Below are positions 1 to 5,084 of a stretch of 5,084 nucleotides of DNA, one piece after another. The stretch spans positions 1 to 5,084 of the forward strand of contig CAMHDX010000108.1 in assembly GCA_946183895.1 (NCBI GenBank), given 5' to 3'. The notes under the pieces are model-generated. The model made no database searches, was not told the DNA's origin, and saw only the letters and a list, made by a program, of their open reading frames with translations. The stretch comes from an uncultured Porphyromonadaceae bacterium. Its GTDB lineage: Bacteria; Bacteroidota; Bacteroidia; Bacteroidales; Muribaculaceae. The translations under genes were made by a program, and so were the position numbers. Numbering within the stretch: the stretch's first letter is position 1; each line of letters starts with the position of its first letter.

Positions 1-37
1 AATCATGGGGTCGTTGGTTCAAGGCCATCTTGAAGCG
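1..37 (+). tRNA. Possible 3' part of a tRNA gene, cut by the left edge
   Basis: Read backwards from the T-loop, bases fit the tRNA numbering: AA (37-38), TCATG as 3' anticodon stem, GGGTC as a five-base variable loop, GTTGG T-stem, TTCAAGG T-loop, CCATC T-stem, TTGAAGC as 3' acceptor strand and G73. The terminator right after it supports a transcript ending here. Against it: one T-T mismatch in the T-stem, an unusual G at T-loop position 60, and no encoded CCA (CAT follows, although many Bacteroidota tRNAs lack it). The anticodon lies outside, so the isotype is unknown. It could be a degraded tRNA or an attachment-site remnant. Confidence 0.4.
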
Positions 38-41
38 CATG

Positions 42-74
42 CGGGGTTGCCGAGACGGCAATCCCGTTTTGTTT
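42..74 (+). terminator. Intrinsic terminator for a plus-strand transcript entering from the left
   Basis: An 11-bp stem pairs 42-52 with 56-66 around a 3-base loop (AGA, 53-55). It is fully paired in plus-strand RNA with a single G-U (46/62), and TTTTGTTT follows directly at 67-74. The minus strand would have an A/C mismatch and no T-run after the stem, so the orientation is clear. It implies a plus-strand gene ending just before base 42, consistent with the tRNA-like sequence at 1-37. Confidence 0.85.
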
Positions 75-102
75 GGGTATTATGGTCATGCCCGGCAGAC
101 GA

Positions 103-146
103 CAACAAAGGCGGCGGGGCTCGCACTGAGCCTCGCCGCCTTGTTG
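103..146 (-). terminator. Probable intrinsic terminator of the large gene
   Basis: A 44-base inverted repeat starts 19 bases past the TAA stop. Arms are 128-146 and 103-122 around a 5-base loop (123-127). Pairing is continuous except for one bulged base (109) and one mismatch (117 against 133). The latter is A/C in minus-strand RNA but a G-U pair in plus-strand RNA. On the minus strand the GC-rich core is preceded by A-rich and followed by T-rich bases (TTTGTTGTCGTCT). The plus strand also has TTGTTGG after the stem, so it may act in both directions. Confidence 0.8.
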
Positions 147-164
147 GTTAGTATAATTCGCGTT

Positions 165-3100
165 TTAGCGGATTACCTTGACTGCGGTGGTGGTGCCGTC
201 GTCGTAGGTTGTCACCACGATGTTGACACCCTCAAACGGGCTGTCGCTCACCTGACCGGCGGCGTTGACGTATGTCACCTTGTCGATGAGCTTGCCGTCG
301 ACGTTCAGGTCGCTCACTGCCGTGGTGCTGTTTGAAGCGTCCTCGGCGCTGACAACCTGGCCAATCAAGTTAGAGAATGCCTGTGCGTCGTCGGCGGCGA
401 TGCGACGCGGTGCGCCGCTCCACTCCTCGGCCAACTCAACGGCGACCGTCACCTTGTACTCGGCACCCACGGTGAGCGCGAGCTCGCCACCGGCGTAGTC
501 GGTAGCCAGCTTCATGCTGCGACCCTTGCCGTTGCTGTAGCCACGCAGGGTGGGCACGCCGTTCTCGACAAAGTAGTAACCGGTCACGTTGACCACCTGG
601 CCTGCGCTCGGGGTCTCCCACACGGCGGGTTGTGACGCGCCGCCCACATTCTCGTCACCGAGCTTGACATCGGCGATGGTGTACTGCACGTTCTCGCCAA
701 TGGCCTCGGCGGTGCTGGCAACTGCCATAGGAGCGGTGGTGCTGCCGTTGAAGCGTGCGCGCACACCGGTGATGGTTTGCACGTTCTTCAGCTCGTCGAA
801 CAGATCCTCGGGCAGTTGAATCGGCATCCAGTTGCCCTGACCATCGGTAGTGTAGAGCACTTGACCGCCTGCCGAAGCCTGTGCCACAGCGAGGTTGTCA
901 ATGATGAGCACATCCTCGGTGATGTTCTGCTCAATCACGTCGGCAAGGCTGTAGCCCTTGACGAGCACGAAGTTAAGACCGTCAACGCTTGCGCTCAGGT
1001 CAACGTCTTCTTGCTCAGTGGGAGCATAGCCGGCAGCTTGCACGGTGATGGTGTACCCGGCACCGGACTGAATCACGTTGAGCGTGTATGCGCCCGTGGC
1101 ATCGGTCTCAGCGCTATACTCTGCACCGTCCTTGGTGGCAAGCACCGTGGCTCCCTCAACCGCTTCGCCGGCACCGTTGGTGACAACACCGGTCACAACA
1201 GCGGCATCCTTGGCGACAACTAATCCCATTGTCGGCAAGAAGTTGGTAGCCGTCAGGCTACTCAGCGTGCCGATAAATTCGGGAACTGTCGAAGTGCGTG
1301 CCGCACCGTCTTGCTTGTAGTAAACTGCCTGGTTGCCGCTTGTGTTAGCTCCATAGAACGTAATAGAGTTGCTCTTGTAGCTTGAGTTCTTGGTGGCAAG
1401 AATCACCTCGATGCTGTTGCCCTCGTAGGTGATGGGCTCGCTCAGGGTGAACCACATGATGCCCTGTGAACTAATGGCGTCGTCGGGCTGGCCTGCCTCG
1501 AGTTGCAGGGTGAAGCCATCCACGCTCAGCGCGTCGGTTGCCGGTGTGGTGTTCTCGCTCTGGGCGGTCCACAGGTAGTACTCATCGCTCAATATAGCAG
1601 AGCTGTTCTTGTAGGAGAATCCAATCTTGGTAATCTTTTCGCCCTCATTCACCTTGCCATCAATCTCAGCAGCTGTGTAGATCAGATGGCTACCATTCTG
1701 ATAATAGGTGTTTGCTGCGTAGGGGACATTGGTGTTGGTTACTGTGCCCTCATTGATGAGGATATCAGTGCTGGCGGCACTTTCCTCGGCCACCTCAACG
1801 GTGATGACCGCGGTAGCGAACTCGTAGCTGTCGTCGGCTGATGGGATTGCCTTGACCTGCAGGTCGTGGGTGCCAGCCACACGTGGAGTGTACTCGAAGG
1901 TAAACTCCCGACTCTCGCCGGATTCCAGGACGACGGTTTGACCCTCATACACGTCCTCGTTGTCATACAACGCGACAACAAACTCGTCAGCCTCGCCCAG
2001 CACATTCTTGAGCGTGGCGGTGTACTCCTTGCTGTAGTTCACCATGCCGGTAGTCTCGCCGGTGAACGAGGTGAACATGGCATCGTGCTCAACAATGACG
2101 CGCTCGCCGCCGTAGATGTCGTCAACACCCGCACCCGAGATGACAAACTTGAAGTAGTAGTCGCCCTCGGCGGGAACGCTGACCACGTTGGTGGTGAACA
2201 CGCTGCGCTCGGTGCTCACGCCCTCAAATGCGGTCCATTCGTTGCGATCGGTCGAGTAGCTGACGGCAACGCTTGGGCCAAATGAATAGCCGGCGGTGGT
2301 GAACGTGAGGTTCAGGCCGGTGTTGTTGTCAAAGTGGATGCGCGGAGTGATGAGCGTGCCCGCATCGCCCGTGACGTAGGCGCTGGCATAGCCCATGTAG
2401 TGGTTGCTGCTGATGTCGGCGCCGCTGACAAAGTCGGTGCGCGACTTGCGCTCAATGCTCGAGCCCACAATAAAGCCGGCATCCAGGTCGTCCTCAAAGT
2501 CCTCAAGGAAGGTGGTGGCAGCCAGGCAAGCACCGCTGGCGGTGACGTTGAGCGGCTCAATGCCGTCGGCGCTGATGGTGAGAATCTCGTCGTTGTCAAG
2601 CACGACAGGCGTTGCCACAGTCAGCGTGATGGTTGCGGTCTCGCCCGGAGCCAGTTCGGTGACTTGACCGGTGGCGGTCACGCTCGACGGAGTGACACAA
2701 GCGATGTTCTGCAGCGGCCAGTTGCCCTCGTTGGCAAGCACAACGTCAACGCTGCGACTGCCCGTGAACACACCCAGGTCAATGTTGCCGGTCAGCTTGG
2801 TGGTGCCGTCTGCCTTGTACAGCACGGGCACCGGAACCAGAGCCGTCACCTTGACATTGCTCACGGTTGCGCCGGTTTGCTTCAGGCTCTCCTTGACCAC
2901 ATAGCTATAGGTGTTGCTCGTGGCAGTGCCGCCGTGTGCGTAGGTGAATACAACGGGTGCTTCGATGGTCTCGCCGATAGCGACCGCTGTGCCGGCGATG
3001 CCTGTAGCGATGGGGTTCTCGGTGTCGGTCGAGAGGTACACGTCGAAGGTGTAGTCCTCGGCTGCCACGTCGAGCAAGCCCTTGTTCTGTACGGTAGCGG

Positions 3101-5084
3101 TGAGTGAAATGGTCACGGTGCCGTCAAGATTGGCGTCGAAGTTCTCCGCGTCGGCGCTGACCGCGGTCACGGCGATGTCAGCCTCGCGCACCAACTCGTC
3201 GGCGGCGAAGAAGTTGAGAGCGCCCAGCGGAATGGCGATTGCCAACTGCTGTGTCTGCTCCAGCTGCAGCGTGCCGTAGGACCAGCCGCTTGTGCTCAAC
3301 TCGGGAGCCCACGTGATGTCGAGCGGCGTGCTGCCCTTGATGGTGCCGTCCTCGATGGCGAACGCCTGCACGCGGTGGGTCGGCGCGGGGTTCACGTACT
3401 TGCCGATGAGCATCACCTTGCCGTTGACCTTGGGCGTAATCAGGTAGTAGTAGCGGCTGCTGGTCACGTATTGGGCACTTTGAATAGCCACCTCGCCGTC
3501 ATCACCGCTGAGCACCGTGTAAGCCGCGGGAGAGCTCTCCTCGCGATAGTTGCTCACATCGCTGCCAAAGTTGGTGGTCGACGACACAGCCTTCCAGCCC
3601 GTGGGCAAGATAGCACTCGTGCTGATGCCGTCAAAGGTCTCCTGATAGCCGGTGGGCACCTCGAGTGCGCTACCGCTCAGGGAGACCTCAAGCGTGCCGG
3701 CGTCACCACAGTTGATGCTCATTGTCGCGCTGTTCTCGCCTGCCGCAGTCGGAGCGTAGGTCACCGGAATGACCAGCGCCGCGCCGGCTGCTAGCTCGGC
3801 GGGCTCAACATCGGTTGAGAACGGAGCTTCAACGCTGATGCTCGGCGTGAACGCGTTGTTGCCCTGGTTGCGCAGGGTCACCTGCAACTGCTTGCTAGAG
3901 CCAGTGAGCACTGTGCCGAAGTCGAGCGCGTCGGAGCTCACACTAGCCTTGTAGGCCTGCGGCTCCTCAAAGAAGAAAGCTGTCTTAGGCAAGAACTTGA
4001 CGCCCTTGGTTGAAGAAGTTCCGTTCCATGATGTATACTTATAATAAGCGGTATTGTCGCTTTGCGTAACACCATAAAAATCGCAGTAACGGTAGGAGCC
4101 TGTGGATGTCACACGCGTGGCGATGACCAATTGACCGCCGCTGTAAGTAAACGGATTGTCAAAGGTGATAGTGAGCGTATTGTCAGTCTCGGTGCTGCAC
4201 ACTTGTCCTGTCTTCACCGTGGTCATTTGCTCCCACGCAGCATCAACGTCAGTATAAGAGATGTTTTCACCCAGTCGCACCTCAACTTGTGCCGAGTTGG
4301 TTATAGCCGCATTGCCAAAGAAACGAATGCCCGTGATTGCTTGACCGGTCAAGAAAGCAGTCTCATCACTGGGATAGAACATAATTGATGTTGTGCCCTC
4401 AGTGTCAAGATAAGAGCCATAAAGTGGAACATAGCTATTGGTTGTCGTTCCGTCAATAATCGTCCAGGGGCTAGTGGGGACGATGCCGGTGCCGCTCAAC
4501 GCGACGGTGTAGCTGCCGGCGTCACCGCAGTTGATGCTCAACGATGCGGTGTGCTCGCCCGTCTCGCTTGGGGCGAAGGTCACGGTCACTTGCTGCGAGG
4601 CACCGCTTGCCAGCGTGCCCGATGCGGGCTCAATGGAGAACGGAGCACCAGCGCCGCTGATGCTGTAGCTGAACTCATTCAGACCGCTGTTCCTCAAGGT
4701 GAACGTCTGCTGGAGGGTCTTGCCCGTCAGCAGCTCACCGAAGGCGATAGCCTCGGTTGACACACTTGCGGCATATGCCGTCGGCGTTTCGTAGGTGAAC
4801 ATCACCTTTGGCAGGAACGCCTCGGCGCTACCGTTGGCACTGCCATTATGAGTACTCCAAGCGGTCGTCTCGCCCTGCGAAATGCCAAACCACTTGTATG
4901 CGGTTGCAGTGGCATAACCGCCCGTGGTTGACACTTTAAGGTCAAACGCGAGGTTGCCGCCCTGGTAAATCAGTGGGCTGGACAACTCGATGGTCATCTC
5001 GCTCACACCGGTAGTGGGTCCACCTGTGCCCACCGTTGGCAGGTCAAGGAAAGCGCTCAACGTGGTGCTCTCACTTGTGCCCAT
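165..5084 (-). CDS. Large multidomain Bacteroidota surface protein (choice-of-anchor D/J, CARDB and carboxypeptidase-regulatory-like modules), N-terminus truncated
   Basis: One uninterrupted frame of 1639 codons ends in TAA at 165-167. Visible order by residue: partial beta-sandwich 1-104; ASH-like 105-201; second beta-sandwich 206-378; second ASH-like 379-473; choice-of-anchor J-like jellyroll 478-630 (LPTGW, YLITP); CARDB-like Ig 635-750; third ASH-like 753-852; second jellyroll 855-1000 (EDFED, LITPRI, VDDI); Ig-like 1003-1100; third beta-sandwich 1107-1292; carboxypeptidase regulatory-like 1296-1376; unassigned beta-rich 1377-1555; C-terminal tail 1594-1639. No transmembrane segment or enzyme motif is seen, and there are only six cysteines (186, 296, 334, 459, 796, 853). 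The ATG at 5082-5084 is not a credible start: no signal peptide follows it and it falls inside a domain whose second copy is about 66 residues longer at its N-terminus. Such proteins are usually exported and anchored or released at the cell surface. An adhesin or structural role is inferred; ligand and gene name are unknown. Confidence 0.93.
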   Translation of the reverse strand: MGTSESTTLSAFLDLPTVGTGGPTTGVSEMTIELSSPLIYQGGNLAFDLKVSTTGGYATATAYKWFGISQGETTAWSTHNGSANGSAEAFLPKVMFTYETPTAYAASVSTEAIAFGELLTGKTLQQTFTLRNSGLNEFSYSISGAGAPFSIEPASGTLASGASQQVTVTFAPSETGEHTASLSINCGDAGSYTVALSGTGIVPTSPWTIIDGTTTNSYVPLYGSYLDTEGTTSIMFYPSDETAFLTGQAITGIRFFGNAAITNSAQVEVRLGENISYTDVDAAWEQMTTVKTGQVCSTETDNTLTITFDNPFTYSGGQLVIATRVTSTGSYRYCDFYGVTQSDNTAYYKYTSWNGTSSTKGVKFLPKTAFFFEEPQAYKASVSSDALDFGTVLTGSSKQLQVTLRNQGNNAFTPSISVEAPFSTDVEPAELAAGAALVIPVTYAPTAAGENSATMSINCGDAGTLEVSLSGSALEVPTGYQETFDGISTSAILPTGWKAVSSTTNFGSDVSNYREESSPAAYTVLSGDDGEVAIQSAQYVTSSRYYYLITPKVNGKVMLIGKYVNPAPTHRVQAFAIEDGTIKGSTPLDITWAPELSTSGWSYGTLQLEQTQQLAIAIPLGALNFFAADELVREADIAVTAVSADAENFDANLDGTVTISLTATVQNKGLLDVAAEDYTFDVYLSTDTENPIATGIAGTAVAIGETIEAPVVFTYAHGGTATSNTYSYVVKESLKQTGATVSNVKVTALVPVPVLYKADGTTKLTGNIDLGVFTGSRSVDVVLANEGNWPLQNIACVTPSSVTATGQVTELAPGETATITLTVATPVVLDNDEILTISADGIEPLNVTASGACLAATTFLEDFEDDLDAGFIVGSSIERKSRTDFVSGADISSNHYMGYASAYVTGDAGTLITPRIHFDNNTGLNLTFTTAGYSFGPSVAVSYSTDRNEWTAFEGVSTERSVFTTNVVSVPAEGDYYFKFVISGAGVDDIYGGERVIVEHDAMFTSFTGETTGMVNYSKEYTATLKNVLGEADEFVVALYDNEDVYEGQTVVLESGESREFTFEYTPRVAGTHDLQVKAIPSADDSYEFATAVITVEVAEESAASTDILINEGTVTNTNVPYAANTYYQNGSHLIYTAAEIDGKVNEGEKITKIGFSYKNSSAILSDEYYLWTAQSENTTPATDALSVDGFTLQLEAGQPDDAISSQGIMWFTLSEPITYEGNSIEVILATKNSSYKSNSITFYGANTSGNQAVYYKQDGAARTSTVPEFIGTLSSLTATNFLPTMGLVVAKDAAVVTGVVTNGAGEAVEGATVLATKDGAEYSAETDATGAYTLNVIQSGAGYTITVQAAGYAPTEQEDVDLSASVDGLNFVLVKGYSLADVIEQNITEDVLIIDNLAVAQASAGGQVLYTTDGQGNWMPIQLPEDLFDELKNVQTITGVRARFNGSTTAPMAVASTAEAIGENVQYTIADVKLGDENVGGASQPAVWETPSAGQVVNVTGYYFVENGVPTLRGYSNGKGRSMKLATDYAGGELALTVGAEYKVTVAVELAEEWSGAPRRIAADDAQAFSNLIGQVVSAEDASNSTTAVSDLNVDGKLIDKVTYVNAAGQVSDSPFEGVNIVVTTYDDGTTTAVKVIR
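168..305 (-). other. C-terminal tail resembling a type IX secretion sorting signal (within CDS)
   Basis: Residues 1594-1639 contain KVTYVNAAGQVSDSPFEG followed by VNIVVTTYDDG and a terminal TAVKVIR. A strand-NxxGQ-strand-G-(V/I)-(Y/N)-(I/V)-V...DG...K-(V/I)-(I/V)-(K/R)-stop arrangement at the extreme C-terminus is the layout of type A sorting domains in Bacteroidota, and this spelling is of the kind seen in Muribaculaceae/Prevotella relatives. If correct, the protein crosses the outer membrane by the Por (type IX) system and the tail is removed. Secretion is inferred; no Por genes are in the window. Confidence 0.6.
420..956 (-). other. Unassigned beta-rich region near the C-terminus (within CDS)
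   Basis: Residues 1377-1555 are not confidently recognised. Visible elements are EDVLIIDNLAVAQA, VLYTTDGQGNWMPIQLPEDL, a helical DLFDELKNVQ, VQTITGVRARFNG, the strand pair VVNVTGYYFVENGVPTLRGYSNG, and AEYKVTVAVELAEEW. The short strands, the V-x-G-x-Y/V-x-N-G-x-P-x-L turn and the position before the tail recall OB-like accessory domains in secreted Bacteroidales proteins, but this is a guess. No catalytic triad or metal motif is seen. Confidence 0.4.
957..1199 (-). other. Carboxypeptidase regulatory-like domain (within CDS)
   Basis: Residues 1296-1376 read VVTGVVTNGAGEAVEGATVLA, quoted here in parts: VTGVVTNGAGEAVEGA, then SAETDATGAYTL, YTITVQAAGY and a closing LNFVL. This is the G-x-V-x-(N/D)-x-x-G-x-(P/A)-(V/L)-x-G-A...T-(D/N)-x-x-G-x-Y signature of the prealbumin-like seven-stranded family common in Bacteroidota outer-membrane and extracellular proteins. 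It is non-catalytic; its role is presumably as a structural or interaction module. Confidence 0.85.
1209..1766 (-). repeat. Beta-sandwich module, copy 3 (displaced, no ASH partner; within CDS)
   Basis: Residues 1107-1292 repeat the landmarks of copy 2: ILINEGTVTNTNVPYAANTY, ITKIGFSYKNSS, a WFTLSEPITYEG strand, the ITFYGANTSGNQAVYYKQDG region and NFLPTMGLVV. Unlike copies 1 and 2 it is not followed by an ASH-like domain. Its neighbour is instead a carboxypeptidase regulatory-like domain. As in copy 2, the DNA is AT-richer than the surrounding gene. Confidence 0.7.
1785..2078 (-). other. Ig-like (CARDB-type) spacer domain (within CDS)
   Basis: Residues 1003-1100 contain YTATLKNVLGEADEFVVALYDNEDVYEGQ, abbreviated here as KEYTATLKN, FVVALYDNEDV and VVLESGESREFTFEYTP, followed by AGTHDLQVKA and a final TAVITVEVAEE. 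The 'L-x-(S/P)-G-(E/Q)-(S/T)...F-x-(Y/W)-T-P...G-x-(H/Y)' run is typical of CARDB-like folds. It links the second jellyroll to the third beta-sandwich. Confidence 0.55.
2085..2522 (-). other. Choice-of-anchor J-like jellyroll domain 2 (within CDS)
   Basis: Residues 855-1000 begin LAATTFLEDFEDDLDAGF and include MGYASAYV, an LITPRIHF strand ('L-I-T-P'), a VAVSYSTDRNEWTAFEGVS strand pair and a late FKFVISGAGVDDIYGGERV. The 'E-(D/N)-F-E', 'L-x-(S/T)-P' and late '(V/I)-D-D-(I/V)' elements are the family landmarks. This copy keeps the VDD element, which is not visible in the first jellyroll. Confidence 0.65.
2529..2828 (-). other. ASH-like domain, divergent third copy (within CDS)
   Basis: Residues 753-852 carry IDLGVFTGSRSVDVVLANEGNW and then ELAPGETATITLTV. 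This follows the (I/L)-x-(F/L)-G-x-(V/F)-x-G...V-x-N-x-G signature of copies 1 and 2 but lacks their SINCGDAG strand. It ends in GIEPLNVTASG, in place of VALSGTG or VSLSGSA. The divergence suggests an older duplication or an independent origin. Confidence 0.55.
2835..3182 (-). other. CARDB-like Ig-fold domain (within CDS)
   Basis: Residues 635-750 begin ADIAVTAVSADAENF and continue with TVTISLTATVQNKGLLDV, DYTFDVYLSTDTENPIATG, IGETIEAPVVFTY and an exit strand TYSYVVKES. The 'V-x-N-x-G' turn followed by a 'V-x-L-(S/Y)' strand and an 'I-x-x-G-x-T' strand is the CARDB-type layout. It probably spaces the two jellyroll domains. Confidence 0.55.
3195..3653 (-). other. Choice-of-anchor J / cleaved-adhesin-like jellyroll domain 1 (within CDS)
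   Basis: Residues 478-630 open with QETFDGISTSAILPTGWKA. The 'E-F-(D/E)...LP-x-GW' opening is the hallmark of this family, and a YLITPK strand ('L-x-T-P') follows at about 547-552. A strand at about 605-620 ends the unit before the spacer FFAADELVREAD. Family members occur as carbohydrate- or protein-binding modules in Bacteroidota adhesins and gingipain-type haemagglutinins. Binding activity here is inferred and the ligand is unknown. Confidence 0.65.
3666..3950 (-). repeat. ASH / choice-of-anchor D-like domain, copy 2 (within CDS)
   Basis: Residues 379-473 repeat copy 1: ALDFGTVLTGSS, VTLRNQGNNAF, APFS, VTYAPTAAGE, then MSINCGDAG and a closing SLSGSA. The SINCGDAG segment is encoded by 24 bases (3696-3719) that differ at one position from those of copy 1 (4515-4538). 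Together with the preceding beta-sandwich this forms a tandem unit of about 273 residues. Confidence 0.8.
3951..4469 (-). repeat. Beta-sandwich module, copy 2 (complete, within CDS)
   Basis: Residues 206-378 open with WTIIDGTTTNSYVPLYGSY, pass through ITGIRFFGNAA and an FDNPFTYSGG strand, and close at KGVKFLPKTAFFFEEP. The same landmarks, TVTNTNVPYAANTYYQNGS, ITKIGFSYKN, LSEPITYEG and NFLPTMGLV, recur in copy 3 at residues 1107-1292. This module is common in Bacteroidota extracellular proteins, but I cannot assign it a named Pfam family from sequence alone. Its DNA is markedly AT-richer than the flanking modules. Confidence 0.75.
4482..4772 (-). repeat. ASH / choice-of-anchor D-like domain, copy 1 (within CDS)
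   Basis: Residues 105-201 show the pattern of this Ig-like family: an opening 'IAFGELLTGKT' strand, then TLRNSG, then a 'VTFAPSETGEHTASLSI' strand pair, closing on VALSGTG. The F-G...(L/V)-G...T-(L/V)-(R/T)-N-x-G signature followed by (F/Y)-x-P is what identifies the family. Nearly half the positions are identical by eye with copy 2 (residues 379-473). The domain is structural and has no active site. Confidence 0.8.
4773..5084 (-). repeat. Beta-sandwich module, copy 1 (partial, encoded within the large CDS)
   Basis: Residues 1-104 of the visible frame match the C-terminal part of copy 2. SSPLIYQGGNLAFDLKV at about 35-51 lines up with DNPFTYSGGQLVIATRV at about 309-325, and FLPKVMFTYETPTAYAASVS lines up with FLPKTAFFFEEPQAYKASVS. 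The offset is 273-274 residues throughout. The first ~66 residues of this copy must lie beyond the right edge of the window. The fold is inferred from alternating hydrophobic strands; the ligand is unknown. Confidence 0.8.

Noticed and set aside
152..157. TATAAT on the plus strand, resembling a -10 box
   Set aside because: It lies in the short gap between convergent genes, no gene follows on the plus strand, and Bacteroidota promoters use a different -7 element (TAnnTTTG).
30..335. A 101-codon plus-strand frame starting with TTG at 30
   Set aside because: It runs through both terminator hairpins and into the conserved C-terminus of the minus-strand gene. Its composition is that of an antisense shadow.
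777..1223. A 148-codon plus-strand frame
   Set aside because: It is antisense to the carboxypeptidase regulatory-like domain, whose signature residues are clear on the minus strand. No independent support was found.
2334..3107. A 257-codon open frame on the plus strand, rich in Gly, Ala, Val, Arg and His
   Set aside because: It lies entirely antisense to well-supported domains of the large gene. Long antisense frames are expected in GC-rich DNA, and no known domain or ribosome-binding context is seen.
3666..5084. The repeat structure read as a CRISPR array or a short-repeat element
   Set aside because: The repeated unit is about 820 bases long and coding, with divergent copies. There are no short identical repeats with regular spacers.
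5082..5084. ATG at the window edge taken as the true start codon
   Set aside because: No signal peptide follows, and copy 2 of the module shows that this position is mid-domain.

Overview
The window is almost entirely one very large, right-truncated protein gene on the minus strand (165-5084, 1639 codons visible). It encodes a modular, acidic, Ser/Thr/Ala/Gly-rich beta-sandwich protein of the kind found on the surface of Bacteroidota. The module types (choice-of-anchor D/ASH-like, choice-of-anchor J/cleaved-adhesin-like, CARDB-like, carboxypeptidase regulatory-like) and the C-terminal tail (PFEGVNIVVTTYDDG...KVIR) suggest a gut Bacteroidales organism, most likely of the Muribaculaceae/Prevotella type. 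Most of the gene is GC-rich, near 60-68% in lines counted by hand. The assignment is by pattern recognition; no search was run.

Layout from the left. Bases 1-37 fit the 3' part of a plus-strand tRNA cut by the window edge (tentative). It is followed at once by a textbook plus-strand hairpin and T-run terminator (42-74). A second strong hairpin (103-146) sits just past the stop codon of the large gene and probably terminates it. The left end is therefore a convergent gene junction with back-to-back terminators. Nothing else is supported between 75 and 164.

The large protein, read N to C (right to left in the window), begins with two copies of a ~273-residue unit, each a beta-sandwich domain followed by an ASH-like domain. 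The first copy is cut by the window edge. Next come a jellyroll choice-of-anchor J-like domain, a CARDB-like Ig domain, a third ASH-like domain, a second jellyroll and a second Ig-like domain. A third, displaced copy of the beta-sandwich follows, then a carboxypeptidase regulatory-like domain, an unassigned all-beta region and a short C-terminal tail resembling a type IX secretion sorting signal. There is no catalytic motif, so adhesion or a structural surface role is the best inference.

The true start, signal peptide and promoter lie beyond base 5084. No novel multi-gene system is visible. The points most worth a second look are the internal repeat architecture, the AT-richer composition of two of the repeated modules, and the tRNA-like left edge.
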